Origin: Xanthobacter sp. NM-25
GTDB taxonomy: Bacteria; Pseudomonadota; Alphaproteobacteria; Rhizobiales; Xanthobacteraceae
Length of the DNA: 64,000 nt
Reading direction: 5' to 3'
Assembly (NCBI RefSeq): GCF_022138605.1
Contig: NZ_JACBFS010000003.1
Location: 1 to 64,000, forward strand
In this document: positions 33,048 to 41,733 of the stretch, in pieces
How positions within the stretch are numbered: the stretch's first letter is position 1
How the letters are laid out: each line of letters starts with the position of its first letter
The notes under the pieces: generated by a model
The model's database searches: none
What the model was told of the DNA's origin: nothing
Seen by the model: the letters and a program-made list of their open reading frames with translations, nothing else
Program-made: the position numbers and the translations under genes

Positions 33048-33404
33048 TCAGTTGCCGGTCGTGGCGATCGGGCACATCGGTGCCGACCCGTTCCCGGAGT
33101 GTAGCGCTGCCTTTGGCGATGCGGCGCCTTGGAAGAAGAGCGCCCCGCCTGGTGATTAACGGGTCAGACGCGCCCGAACCGGGGCGCCGCTCGGGTGGAT
33201 ACTCAACAATGTCCTTGGCCACGAGGCTTCTTTCGAGCTGAGCTGCACCTTCTGTAATCGTCGCACGGGTTTGGCAAACACCCCTACTTGCTTCCAGCGG
33301 ACATCCGAAAACCGCATTCCTCGCCGATAATGTCTCTATCGTAAGGCTCGCCGAATGGGTGGGTGGCTTGCGTGTTCGCAGCACCGCAAAATTCGGAGTC
33401 CTCC
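33048..33404. other. Intergenic stretch with nothing recognised
   Basis: About 350 bp between the glycosyltransferase and the DUF982 gene. No supported frame on either strand, no clear terminator. A promoter for the small operon at 33405 is expected here but was not identified with confidence. Confidence 0.5.
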
Positions 33405-33650
33405 ATGCCCCAGCCCAACAACCACGCGCTTCGACTTTCCGTCGACGGACAGATCCAAGTGATGCGCTCTCTTGAGGAGGCTGCCACCTTCGTTCGGCGT
33501 CATCCCATGGGGCAACATGCAGGTTCTTTGTTGGACCAGATCGAGGGGGCGGCCAATTCTCGCCTGACAGCCCAGGCCTGGGTCGCCGTGGCCACATTCG
33601 CCGATGCCATGCAGCGCTCTGGGAGCGTCACCCTCACACGCAGCGCATGA
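33405..33650 (+). CDS. DUF982 domain protein
   Basis: 81 residues from ATG 33405 (GGAG seven bases upstream). The RSLEEAATFVRRHPMGQHAG pattern (residues 23-42) and the helical tail ARLTAQ..VAVATFADAMQRSG resemble DUF982, a small family common in Rhizobiales plasmids and islands, function unknown. Its stop overlaps the next gene's ATG (ATGA at 33647), so the two are translationally coupled. Confidence 0.72.
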   Translation: MPQPNNHALRLSVDGQIQVMRSLEEAATFVRRHPMGQHAGSLLDQIEGAANSRLTAQAWVAVATFADAMQRSGSVTLTRSA

Positions 33651-33886
33651 ACATGGTCGCCCTCACCGATGAGATCGTCGCCCGTTCCGTCTGCGAACGC
33701 GGCCTGCGCGCGCGAGGGGTGATCGTCGAAGCCGACATCCAGTCCTTCGTCGACCGCTTCTGGCAGATCGTTGCCGCGCAGCTTGACGCACAGCTCATCG
33801 ATGTTTCCGGTCATCCGATTCCGCACACCCTCGAACAAGGTGTTGATGCCTATTGGGATTGGTGCCTGAGACAATCGGCCATATAA
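33647..33886 (+). CDS. Hypothetical small protein in DUF982 operon
   Basis: 79 residues, not recognised. It is mainly helical by composition (VDRFWQIVAAQLDAQLID, TLEQGVDAYWDWCLRQSA) and acidic, without membrane segment or metal motif. The four-base overlap with the DUF982 gene and normal codon use argue that it is real. Confidence 0.65.
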   Translation: MNMVALTDEIVARSVCERGLRARGVIVEADIQSFVDRFWQIVAAQLDAQLIDVSGHPIPHTLEQGVDAYWDWCLRQSAI

Positions 33887-33900
33887 ATGCAGGAGGAGAG

Positions 33901-34134
33901 ATGCCGGTGCGACTTCAATCCTTGGAGGTCGCGCACCGGCTTGATGCGGCCAAACAGCTCCTTCGACAGCCTGGGGGATGTGGCGTGCGTCCCGTTTTCC
34001 TGGCAGCTCTAAGTTGGGCCCGGTTGGGTCTTGAATATTTTATGGGATCGGCAGGCGAACATCGACGGAGACGGGCTGTCGAGGCTCGTATGGCTCCCGA
34101 CGATGTGTCGTCGATCCGCACCAAGACTCGATGA
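33901..34134 (+). pseudogene. Third small ORF of DUF982 operon, fused to IS debris
   Basis: ATG 33901 has a very strong ribosome site (GGAGGAGAG, 33891-33899). The first 40 or so residues (MPVRLQSLEVAHRLDAAKQLL...) look like a native helical protein. From about 34020 the frame runs antisense through IS3 orfB debris, so the original C-terminus is replaced. Confidence 0.5.
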
Positions 34135-34520
34135 TCCGCCGCGCCTCGGCAAGCGAGGAGAAGGCGCGCTCATTGATGCACTCGTTATGTATGCAGCCGT
34201 TGAAGCTCTCCACGAAGGCGTTCTGGATCGGCTTGCCCGGGGGCAATGTCGTGCCATTGGATGGCGGTTTCCTCGCCGAAGCCGAGGATGGCCCGGCTGA
34301 CCAGCTCCGCGTGCCATTGTCCGAGACGATCATGCGGGGGGCGGCTGCGACGGGCGATGAGCTCATTGAGCTCGCGCGCCACTCGGGAACGAGAAAGCGA
34401 GGTGTCTACCACCAGCGCCAGGCATTCACGAGTGAAGTCGTCGACAATGTTCAGTACCCAAAAGCGGTGGCCGTCGTCCAGGGCAGCGGGCACGAAGTCG
34501 AGGCTCCAGTGCTGGTTCGC
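34040..34520 (-). pseudogene. IS3-family orfB remnant, frameshifted
   Basis: Two reverse frames together spell an IS3 integrase core: VPAALDDGHRFWVLNIVDDFTRE and DTSLSRSRVARELNELIARR in one frame, then RPRMIVSDNGTE, AFVESFNGCIHNECINERAF and REPYEPRQPVSVDVRLPIP in another. Asp and Glu of the DDE triad are visible, but at least two frame changes and a missing N-terminal third make it non-functional. Unrelated in sequence to the complete IS at 1434. Confidence 0.75.
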
Positions 34521-34637
34521 TCCCGGCGGGATGGCCGCCCGTGCTCCTGGGAGCCGCTACGGAAGAGCCGTGATCGACCTATGAACCCGTCCGGTGGAGA
34601 GCCGTAGCGGGCCAAGCGTTCGAATAGCCCGCACAGG

Positions 34638-34841
34638 CTATTTGGCTATTCCCAATTTTGAGAGTTTCGACGCTTCTTCCGCTTCCCGTGCCTCTCGCTC
34701 GGCGCGGAGGCGAGAGGTCTTCTCGCGAACTGCATCGAATTCGCTCCTATAGCGGGCCATTGCGCGGTTCGTTGACTCCTCAAGTTGGCGTCGACGTTCA
34801 GGAGTAGAAAGATAGGCGTTCTGTGCGATATTTTGTTTCAT
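34638..34841 (-). CDS. Hypothetical small charged protein
   Basis: 67 residues from ATG 34841 (MKQNIAQNAYLSTPERRRQ). Rich in Arg and Glu with a long coiled-coil-like helix (RLRAEREAREAEEASKL). No family recognised. The upstream 34850-34915 is very A/T-rich, with TATTATA elements on the reverse strand that could be a promoter. It sits between two IS remnants and may be horizontally acquired. Confidence 0.45.
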   Translation of the reverse strand: MKQNIAQNAYLSTPERRRQLEESTNRAMARYRSEFDAVREKTSRLRAEREAREAEEASKLSKLGIAK

Positions 34842-35025
34842 AAATAAAATCATAGCGCAATTTTGCGTATAATAGAATATAAATTTCGTTAATTTAATCT
34901 AAAAATATATTCTGCACGACGGGCGAAATGGTGAATCCGCAAATAGCGTGACCGTTGCGCATGGTTCCTGATCTGATCCCCATTTTTCCCGGTTCAGGCG
35001 AGAGTCCGCAGGTTGGTTTGTGGCC

Positions 35026-35138
35026 TCAGGCGGCCACGGTTTCCAGTGTGAGTGTTGCGGCAAACTCGGCGGGGGATCGATGGCCCAGCGCCGAATGGGG
35101 TCGGTTCAAATTGTAGTCCTCCTTCCATGAGCTGATGG
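35026..35138 (-). pseudogene. IS3-family orfB C-terminal remnant
   Basis: The reverse strand reads SWKEDYNLNRPHSALGHRSP then AEFAATLTLETVAA and a stop, the invariant end of IS3-family OrfB. Everything upstream of SWKEDYN is replaced by unrelated sequence at about 35138. A different IS from the one at 34040. Confidence 0.8.
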
Positions 35139-35896
35139 TGCGCGGGGGCAAGGGCGTGCGGCTGGTGCTGTCGCCTCTGCAGAATGCTCATGCTCAATGC
35201 CATGCGCCGGCGGACGCGGCGGGGCGGGGCGCCAGCAGGAAATACGCGCAGTTCATCCGCCCCGGCTTCGCGCCGGCGGATCGTGACGGGATCGCGGATG
35301 CCATTGCCAGCGCGGGTCTCGCTGAGGTCCGTGGCGGCGTGGTGTTCCGCATCCCGCGTGGTGCTTCGCCCGCGGCGGAAACTGCCAAGGCGGTGGATTG
35401 GAGCGCCCGCAGCGGCGTGCCGGCGCGGCTGATGATCCGTCTGGCCGGGGACAATCCTGCGGGCCTTGCGACCGATGACGGCGCCAATGCCATGCGGGTG
35501 CCCGCCTTGACCATCCCTTACCACTGCGCTCGCATCGGTCCTCGCGGGTCTGATATTCGCGAGCTAGGGGAGATGTGGAACGCCATGAAGGATGCGAGTC
35601 TTCAACCGGAACGCACCAGTCTTTCGTCGTCGCGGACCGGCCTTGCAACCATGCTGGTGGCCCTGCTTTCCGTCCGGATGGGGTTGTCCGCATTCTGTCT
35701 GTTTCATTTAAGCGCGGCCGTATTGCCGGCGGCGGCGGCCGGCGCCATGTGGTACCGCGGCCACCGCCACACGCATCCGGGCGCGGGCGCGGCTGTCATC
35801 GCTCGCCGCGCACGCAATATCTCTGCGCTCATCAGCATGACTGTTGCTGCTGCCGCGACGTTTCACTGTCTTGCGCTGCTCATTCGTCTGAGATGA
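35135..35896 (+). CDS. Unrecognised open frame, probably chimeric
   Basis: 253-residue frame that starts within IS debris. Residues 35-145 (KYAQFIRPGFAPADRDGIADAI... VPARLMIRLAGDNPAGLATDDGA in pieces) look protein-like but belong to no family I recognise. Residues 160-250 include two hydrophobic stretches (LATMLVALLSVRMGLSAFCLF, ISALISMTVAAAATFHCLAL) that could be membrane helices. The ribosome site is unclear. It may be a fusion of fragments, not a functional gene. Confidence 0.3.
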   Translation: MVRGGKGVRLVLSPLQNAHAQCHAPADAAGRGASRKYAQFIRPGFAPADRDGIADAIASAGLAEVRGGVVFRIPRGASPAAETAKAVDWSARSGVPARLMIRLAGDNPAGLATDDGANAMRVPALTIPYHCARIGPRGSDIRELGEMWNAMKDASLQPERTSLSSSRTGLATMLVALLSVRMGLSAFCLFHLSAAVLPAAAAGAMWYRGHRHTHPGAGAAVIARRARNISALISMTVAAAATFHCLALLIRLR

Positions 35897-35992
35897 GCTT
35901 GCGTATTTGATGCCAGGCTTTGGCGTCCTCTCCTTCGCAGGAATCGAAGGATGCGCGCGCGGGCGGGTTATCGGCAGCGCTGCTGCTCAGCA

Positions 35993-36865
35993 TTACGCGA
36001 TGATTGCCTTTCCATCAGCGAGAATAACCGCGCCACGGTCATCGGTGACCTGGAAGCGCCAGAGCCGCCCTGCTGCGGGTTCCACCGAGATGAAGAGCTC
36101 GCGTTCGACCAGAGCGGGAGCAGAGAAACGCCCGCCGAGGCGACGCAGCCGGGTCGGATCGCCTTCTCCCAGCAGATCGATCAGCGCGCGGCCGGCCGCG
36201 GCCCAGGTGCACGTGCCATGCAGCAGAATGTCGGGCAGCCCGGTCTCGCGTGCGCGGAGGCGTTCCGTGTGGATTGGATTCCAGATCGCCGATGCTTCGC
36301 TGTAGAGATGGGGCAGGGTCCGCTCGACCCGGAGCAGCGGTCGTGGGGGCGTTGAGAACCCGCCCGTGAGCAGGTCCGGTGGCGTCGCCACAGCGCGGTC
36401 GGGTCCATCCGGGAAGCGGTCGAGGAAGATGCCGCAGAACCAGCTTTCGACGAGGGGGGCGCCGGTCGCGGCGCAGCAGGTGGTCAGCCGGGTCGCCACA
36501 TAGGCTCCGAGCCGGGTTCGGCGCACACATGCGATCTCGCCGGACGTGGCGATCCGCATGCCCGGATGCAGCGGGGCAAGGAAGGTGCTGTCCTGCTGCA
36601 CGTGAAGGCAGGCCCACATGCCGGCATCGTCCATGCCCACCGCATCGCGATAGGGGCGACCGTTCATGATCTCCCACTCGGGCACGACGGCAAAGGGCGG
36701 CAGGCCGATGATGCCGCCGGCCCGCAGGTCGTCCATGTAGATGTCGTTCGTGGCGCCCAGGGCGGCGGCGTAGCTCATCAGCTTGCGGGGTGTGAGCTCG
36801 GTTTCCACCGGACCCAGCCGGGTGCCGCAGCAGGCCGCGTTGAGATGGGGCAGGGGGCCGGTCAT
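35993..36865 (-). CDS. MaoC-like double hot-dog dehydratase
   Basis: 290 residues. The N-terminal hot-dog (residues 15-150) is of FAS1/HTD2-like type; the C-terminal MaoC half carries the hydratase-2 motif ASAIWNPIHTERLRARETGLPDILLHGTCTW (N..H..A...G....LHG, about 195-225). Such proteins hydrate trans-2-enoyl-CoA to the (R)-3-hydroxy ester, or dehydrate in reverse. The start overlaps the stop of the upstream ligase gene by four bases, so it is coupled to CoA activation. Last gene of the minus-strand cluster. Confidence 0.85.
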   Translation of the reverse strand: MTGPLPHLNAACCGTRLGPVETELTPRKLMSYAAALGATNDIYMDDLRAGGIIGLPPFAVVPEWEIMNGRPYRDAVGMDDAGMWACLHVQQDSTFLAPLHPGMRIATSGEIACVRRTRLGAYVATRLTTCCAATGAPLVESWFCGIFLDRFPDGPDRAVATPPDLLTGGFSTPPRPLLRVERTLPHLYSEASAIWNPIHTERLRARETGLPDILLHGTCTWAAAGRALIDLLGEGDPTRLRRLGGRFSAPALVERELFISVEPAAGRLWRFQVTDDRGAVILADGKAIIA

Positions 36866-38472
36866 CGACGCCTCCGGTAGCCGTGCTGCTCACGGTCCCA
36901 GGCCTCGCGGACGGCGGTTTCCCGCAGTTCTGTTTTGATCACTTTGCCGGTGGGGGTCTTGGGCAGCGGCTCGCGGCGCGGGGTGACATAGCGCGGCACG
37001 CAGAAATGCGGCAGGCGGTCCCCCAGGAAGTCGAGAAGCTCCTCCGGCGCAAGGCTCGCATCGGCCTTCAGGACCACGACCGCGAGAACCTCCTGCTCTC
37101 CATCCGCCGAGGCCACGCCCACCACCGCGGCTTCTTCCACGGCGGCGTGGCAGAGGATCTGCTGCTCGACTTCAAAGGAGGCGATATTTTCGCCGCGCCG
37201 GCGGATGCAATCCTTCATCCGGTCGAGAAAGCGATAGTGGCCTGGTGGATTTTCCACGAACAGATCGCCGGTGTGGAACCATTGGTTCCGCCAGGCGTCC
37301 ACGGTCGCCTCGGCATTGCGCCAATACCCGCGGCTGATCTGCCAGGGCGTGTCGTGGCGCACCACCAATTCCCCCGGCGTGCCGGGCGCCAGCGGCCGAT
37401 CGTCCGCATCCACGATCCGGACCATGGCCCCTGCCCGTGGCCGAAGAGGCAGCGGCTCGGCCATGTGAGAAAACCCGCCCGTGTGCAGGGGGACGCTGAG
37501 CTCGGTCATGTTGAACCAGCTCATGACGGTCACACCGAAGCGCGCGCAGAAGTCGGAAACATCTTCGAGCAGCGGCACCATCAGCACCTTGCGCAAGGGG
37601 TGCTTGCGGTCATCGGGAGCAACCGGGCGGCTGGCCACAAAGTTCGCCACCGAGCCGAGCATCATGGTGACGGTGGCACCATAGGCTCGGACGTCGCTCC
37701 AAAAGGAGCTGGCGCTGAACTTGGCGCGCACGGCAAGGGTGCCCCCCGCCAGCAGGGCGGCGCCCAGGCAGTGCGGCAGGCTCACATGACACATGGGATT
37801 TGTCATGTAGAAGACGTCCGTGGCGTCGAGATGTTCCGCCACCGTCCAGGCGGTCTGCCAGCTCTGTGTGTGGGTGTAAGCCACGGCCTTCGATGGTCCG
37901 GTGGTGCCTGATGTGTAGAAGATCGACTGAATGGCGGAGAGAGCCGGACGTTCGATGGGCGCCAGGGCCGCCGGATCGCCCGGCGCGCGCCACAGATCCA
38001 CGACGCGCGCACCCATGGGGTAGGGTGCCGCGGCCGGGGCGGCGCTTGTGCCATGAAACACGGTGGCGCCCTCGATCTGGCTCTGGTCTGGCAGGGCCGC
38101 GAGCTTGCCGGCCTGGACCTCGTCCAGCACGAAGGCGTCGGGCGCGGCAAGGCGGAGCTGGTGCTCCAGAATATCCCCAAGATGGGCCTGGTTGATGAGG
38201 ACGGAGATGGCCCCCAGGCGGGCCAGAGCCAGCCAGGCCAGGGCATAGTCGAGCCCGTTCTCCATCAGGATGACGCAACGTTGCTCCGACCCGATGCCGT
38301 GGCTGGCGAACACCGCCGCCAGCCGCTCGATGGCCTCATGGGTCTCCCGATAGGTGAGGCTGGATTCACCGTCACGCAGGAAGACATGGGTGGGGCAGGT
38401 TACAGCGTGGCGGGCGATGGCCTCGGGGAAGGTCTGCGGGCCCGCACGCGCGAAATCGACGGGGTTGGTCAT
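36862..38472 (-). CDS. AMP-forming acyl-CoA ligase (ANL superfamily)
   Basis: 536 residues from ATG 38472 (MTNPVDFARAGPQTF). P-loop IFYTSGTTGPSKAVAYTH (about 178-195), A5-like MSWFNMTELSVPLHTGG (about 310), A7/A8 hinge WFHTGDLFVENPPGHYRFLDRMKDCIRRRGENIASFEVEQ (about 400-440) and catalytic Lys in LPKTPTGKVIKTELR (about 510). It activates a carboxylic acid to acyl-AMP and then acyl-CoA; the crotonobetaine/carnitine-ligase (CaiC)-like layout fits. It lies 7 bp downstream of the crotonase gene. Confidence 0.88.
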   Translation of the reverse strand: MTNPVDFARAGPQTFPEAIARHAVTCPTHVFLRDGESSLTYRETHEAIERLAAVFASHGIGSEQRCVILMENGLDYALAWLALARLGAISVLINQAHLGDILEHQLRLAAPDAFVLDEVQAGKLAALPDQSQIEGATVFHGTSAAPAAAPYPMGARVVDLWRAPGDPAALAPIERPALSAIQSIFYTSGTTGPSKAVAYTHTQSWQTAWTVAEHLDATDVFYMTNPMCHVSLPHCLGAALLAGGTLAVRAKFSASSFWSDVRAYGATVTMMLGSVANFVASRPVAPDDRKHPLRKVLMVPLLEDVSDFCARFGVTVMSWFNMTELSVPLHTGGFSHMAEPLPLRPRAGAMVRIVDADDRPLAPGTPGELVVRHDTPWQISRGYWRNAEATVDAWRNQWFHTGDLFVENPPGHYRFLDRMKDCIRRRGENIASFEVEQQILCHAAVEEAAVVGVASADGEQEVLAVVVLKADASLAPEELLDFLGDRLPHFCVPRYVTPRREPLPKTPTGKVIKTELRETAVREAWDREQHGYRRRR

Positions 38473-38479
38473 GGTCGGC

Positions 38480-39250
38480 TCATCCCCGCCGCAGGAAGGC
38501 ATCAATGCTGGCGCGGTGCGCGTCGGTGGACTGGCACAGCGCATACTGCTCCAGATCCATGTAGCTGACGGCATGGTTGAGGGGACCGGCGGCCTGGTTC
38601 ACCGCATGCTTGGTCATGCGTAGGGGAGCAGGGGGCATGGCGGCGAGCCGCTCGGCGAGCTGGCGTGCGGCATCGAAGGCCTCGCCCGGCGCGCAAACGC
38701 TGTCCACGAGGCCCCAGTCGAGGGCGTCCTGGGCGCCGATGCTTTCGGCGAGCATCACCAGACGTCGTGCGCGCGCCGGCCCCACCAGCGACACGAGGCG
38801 GGGCAGGCTCTGCCAGCTCATGTTCATGCCATGGCGCAGTTCTGGCGCGCTGAAGGTGGCGGCCTGGGAGGCGACGCGGAAATCCAGGGCCGTGGCGAAC
38901 GCGATGCCGCCGCCGATGCAGTGACCTTCGATGGCCGCGACGGTGACCGCATCCAGCTCCTCCCACGCCTTGCACGCGCGCGCGCCGAAGGCATGGATGT
39001 GCAGGCGTTGCTCGACGCTGAACTGCTCGAATGCGCTCACCTCCTGCTGCCGCAGGTTCATGCCGGCGGAAAAGGCATTGGTGGATCCTGTCACCACGAC
39101 GACCCGAAGGGCGTCGTCGGCCTGCAGGTCGTGAGCGGTTCGCCACAGCTCCGTCAGCATGGCATAGGACATGAGGTTGACGCGTCCCGCGCCCATCAGG
39201 CGCACGACCGCCAGCGCCGCAGAGGGACGCTCCACCGCGAGATGTTCCAT
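38480..39250 (-). CDS. Enoyl-CoA hydratase/isomerase (crotonase)
   Basis: 256 residues from ATG 39250 (GGAGG nearby). Oxyanion motifs STNAFSAGMNLRQQ (about 60) and IEGHCIGGGIAFATALDFRVAS (about 105-125). One hydratase Glu is kept in TFSAPELRHGMNMSW, the other position is Gln, so hydratase activity is uncertain. It lies between a GntR gene and a ligase gene on the same strand; a 57-bp gap separates it from gntR. Confidence 0.85.
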   Translation of the reverse strand: MEHLAVERPSAALAVVRLMGAGRVNLMSYAMLTELWRTAHDLQADDALRVVVVTGSTNAFSAGMNLRQQEVSAFEQFSVEQRLHIHAFGARACKAWEELDAVTVAAIEGHCIGGGIAFATALDFRVASQAATFSAPELRHGMNMSWQSLPRLVSLVGPARARRLVMLAESIGAQDALDWGLVDSVCAPGEAFDAARQLAERLAAMPPAPLRMTKHAVNQAAGPLNHAVSYMDLEQYALCQSTDAHRASIDAFLRRG

Positions 39251-39307
39251 TTTTGCCTCCCCAGAATGCGGGCGAGCGGCCACCGACGGTGGCGCCGCCG
39301 TCCGTCG

Positions 39308-40036
39308 CTAGATGACGTGTTCGTTGTGCAGGATGCGGTGGGCGAAGCTCTCGAGATAGACGAAGAGCTGGCCCACCGCGGCGCCGGCCGCGGCTTCGTC
39401 GCCGGCGGCGACCGCGTCCATCACGGCGAGATGGTGGTTGATGGCCACCTGGGCTTCATCGGCGTGCCATTGGTGCCGATAATAATACCAGAAGCGCCGG
39501 GACAGTGCGTGCATTGGCGCGATGATGTTGCCGATGAACGGGTTGCGGCAGGCCTCGACGATGAGGTCCTTGTAGGCGCGGTCCGCATAGACGAAGATGG
39601 CCTGCTCAGGCTCCATCATTCCCGCGCGCAGCTCAGCCGCGAGCTGCGCCATCGTCTCCCGCTGCTCGGCGGTGGCGCGCTTGGCGGCGCGGACTGCCAT
39701 GAACAGTTCGAGCTGCTGCCGCAGGTCCAGGAGATGAAAATATTGCTTCACCTCCACATCGGTGACGAAAGCGCCCTTGCGGGGAAGGATCTCGATGATC
39801 TGGTCGAGAGCGAGCCGCCGGAATGCTTCGCGAACCGGCGTACGGCTGATGCCAAGCTCCTGGCTCAGCTGGTGCTCGGACAGCGGAAAGCCAGGTGGAT
39901 ACTTGAGCTGAACGATGCGCGCCTCGATGGTCTTGTAGGCGCGGTCTGCAACCGAGATGACATCCTCGCCCGTTTCCTCCGCTCCTGCCGCGGCGGTCAG
40001 GTCGGCATTGGCATGGGTGGCGGAACGCTTGCTCAT
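39308..40036 (-). CDS. GntR-family regulator with FCD domain
   Basis: 242 residues. The N-terminal winged HTH (residues 28-95: ADRAYKTIEARIVQLKYPPG, LSQELGISRTPVREAFRRLAL) and the FCD all-helical effector domain (residues 110-235, with DLRQQLELFMAVRAAKRA, NHHLAVMDAVAAGDEAAA) that usually binds a metal and a carboxylate. It sits in the middle of the catabolic operon, 54 bp after a ligase gene, and is the likely repressor of the whole minus-strand set. Confidence 0.9.
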   Translation of the reverse strand: MSKRSATHANADLTAAAGAEETGEDVISVADRAYKTIEARIVQLKYPPGFPLSEHQLSQELGISRTPVREAFRRLALDQIIEILPRKGAFVTDVEVKQYFHLLDLRQQLELFMAVRAAKRATAEQRETMAQLAAELRAGMMEPEQAIFVYADRAYKDLIVEACRNPFIGNIIAPMHALSRRFWYYYRHQWHADEAQVAINHHLAVMDAVAAGDEAAAGAAVGQLFVYLESFAHRILHNEHVI

Positions 40037-40090
40037 GGATCTCTCTTCTGTTCGACATCGCAGCCGGTTGGCGCGCCATGGTGGCCCCGC

Positions 40091-41626
40091 TCAGAGGGTC
40101 TCGGGTTGCAAAAGCCCGAGCAGCTTTGAACGGTCAACCTTTCCGGTTGCATTGCGCGGCAACTGTTTGGTGAAGGAAATGAATTTGGGGACCTTATACC
40201 CGGCAATCTGGCTGCGGCAGTATCTGAGGATGTCGTCCGCCGCAAGGGAGCGGGCCGGGTCGCAGACGACGAAGGCACGGCCGACTTCGCCCCATCTGGC
40301 ATCCGGCTCGGCGACCACCGCGACTTCGACGATGCCGCCGAACCCTTCGAGCACCCGCTCCACTTCGGCTGGATAGACGTTCTCGCCGCCCGAGATGTAC
40401 ATGTTCTTGCAGCGGTCCACGATGTAGAAATAACCGTCCGCATCCTGCCGCGCCATGTCTCCGGTGCGGAACCAGCCGGCGCGGAACGCCATGGAGCTCT
40501 CCTCGGGTCGGTTCCAGTAGCCGGTGGTGATCGAGGGCCCGCGCACACACAATTCACCGATCTCGCCGCGGGTGACCGGGGTGCCTTCGCCATCGGCGAT
40601 CATGGTCTCCACATGCATCACCGGCAGGCCGGCGGAGCCGAGCTTGTCGAAGCCGCGTTCGGCGGCAAGGATGGTGACTGTGGGGCCGGTTTCGGTCATG
40701 CCAAAGGTCTGCTGCATGGAGACCCCCTTGTCCGCATAGGCCTGCAGCAGGGGAATGGGCATGGGGGCGCCGCCGACGCCGAGGCTGCGCACGCCGCGCA
40801 GGTCGGCGGTCGCGAATTCCGGCAGCTGGCGCATGAAGAGATAGTTCGCCGGCACGCCAAAGCTGTGCGTGACGGGCGCCCTCTCCTGCGACAGCAGCGC
40901 GAGCGCGCGCGCCGGGTCGAAGCGGCGCATCACGGTCACGCAGCCCCCCGCGTGCAGGATGGGGTTAGCCGGCAGATTGAGCCCGCTGGTGTGAAACATG
41001 GGCAGGAAGGTGAGGCCGTGGCTGTCGCGCGTCACACCGGTGGAGAAGCCGTAATTGAGCGCGTGGAACACCACCATCTGGTAGGAGATGAGCACGCCCT
41101 TCGGTCGGCCGGTGGTGCCTGAGGTGTAGATCAGGGTCCACGTCTCATCGAGTGTGCCGTCCTGGCGCGGGCCCCGCGGCGGGCAGCGGCCGATGGCCGC
41201 CTCGTAAGGGCAGGGACGGCCCTCTTCGTTCATTTCCACCGCGACGATGCCGCGCGCGTGCGCGACCTGCGCGGCGACAGCGGAGAACTCGCTGTCGTGC
41301 AGCAGCAGGCGCGCACCGCAGTCTTCCAGCACCTCGGCGATCTCCGGCGCGGCAAAGCGCACATTCAGTGGCACGAACAGAGCGCCAAGGCGCATGCAGG
41401 CGAACTGGACCTCGAGGATGTTCGTGGAATTGTGTGCCAGGGTGGCGATGCGGTCGCCGGGCCCGATGCCGATCTCATCGGCCAAATAGGTGGCAAGGGC
41501 GCCGACCCTCCGGTTCAGGGTCTGGTAGGTGAAGGTCCGGCCGGAGACATCGTCCACGAGGGCCAGGCGGTCCGGCTGGCTGTCGGCGTGGCGGGCAATC
41601 CAGTCAAAGATGGCGATCTGTGTCAT
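40091..41626 (-). CDS. AMP-forming acyl-CoA ligase (long/medium-chain type)
   Basis: 511 residues from ATG 41626 (MTQIAIFDWIARHADSQPD). P-loop LIYTSGTTGRPKGVLISYQ (about 167-185), QQTFGMTETGPTVTI (about 295), GWFRTGDMARQDADGYFYIVDRCKNMYISGGENVYPAEVE (about 388-425) and the LPRNATGKVDRSKLL Lys (about 495). It makes acyl-CoA from an imported acid. Downstream of the ABC receptor gene, from which it is separated by two stem-loops. A second ligase (36862-38472) is in the same cluster, so two related acids or two steps are likely. Confidence 0.9.
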   Translation of the reverse strand: MTQIAIFDWIARHADSQPDRLALVDDVSGRTFTYQTLNRRVGALATYLADEIGIGPGDRIATLAHNSTNILEVQFACMRLGALFVPLNVRFAAPEIAEVLEDCGARLLLHDSEFSAVAAQVAHARGIVAVEMNEEGRPCPYEAAIGRCPPRGPRQDGTLDETWTLIYTSGTTGRPKGVLISYQMVVFHALNYGFSTGVTRDSHGLTFLPMFHTSGLNLPANPILHAGGCVTVMRRFDPARALALLSQERAPVTHSFGVPANYLFMRQLPEFATADLRGVRSLGVGGAPMPIPLLQAYADKGVSMQQTFGMTETGPTVTILAAERGFDKLGSAGLPVMHVETMIADGEGTPVTRGEIGELCVRGPSITTGYWNRPEESSMAFRAGWFRTGDMARQDADGYFYIVDRCKNMYISGGENVYPAEVERVLEGFGGIVEVAVVAEPDARWGEVGRAFVVCDPARSLAADDILRYCRSQIAGYKVPKFISFTKQLPRNATGKVDRSKLLGLLQPETL

Positions 41627-41652
41627 GGTCGATGGGCCGGTTCGGTGGGCCG

Positions 41653-41716
41653 GGGTGGCAGGCCACCCGCGGGGTCGATGGGAGAGGCTGGAAGTGACGG
41701 CTCCAGGCAGGAGCCG
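41653..41716 (-). promoter_or_regulatory. Intercistronic stem-loops after the ABC receptor gene
   Basis: Two perfect inverted repeats lie between the receptor stop and the next gene: GGGTGGC-AG-GCCACCC (41653-41668) and CGGCTCC-AGGCA-GGAGCCG (41698-41716). Such structures after receptor genes often stabilise the upstream message or attenuate downstream expression. No T-run. Confidence 0.55.
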
Positions 41717-41733
41717 CCACAGTGCGCGTTCGG

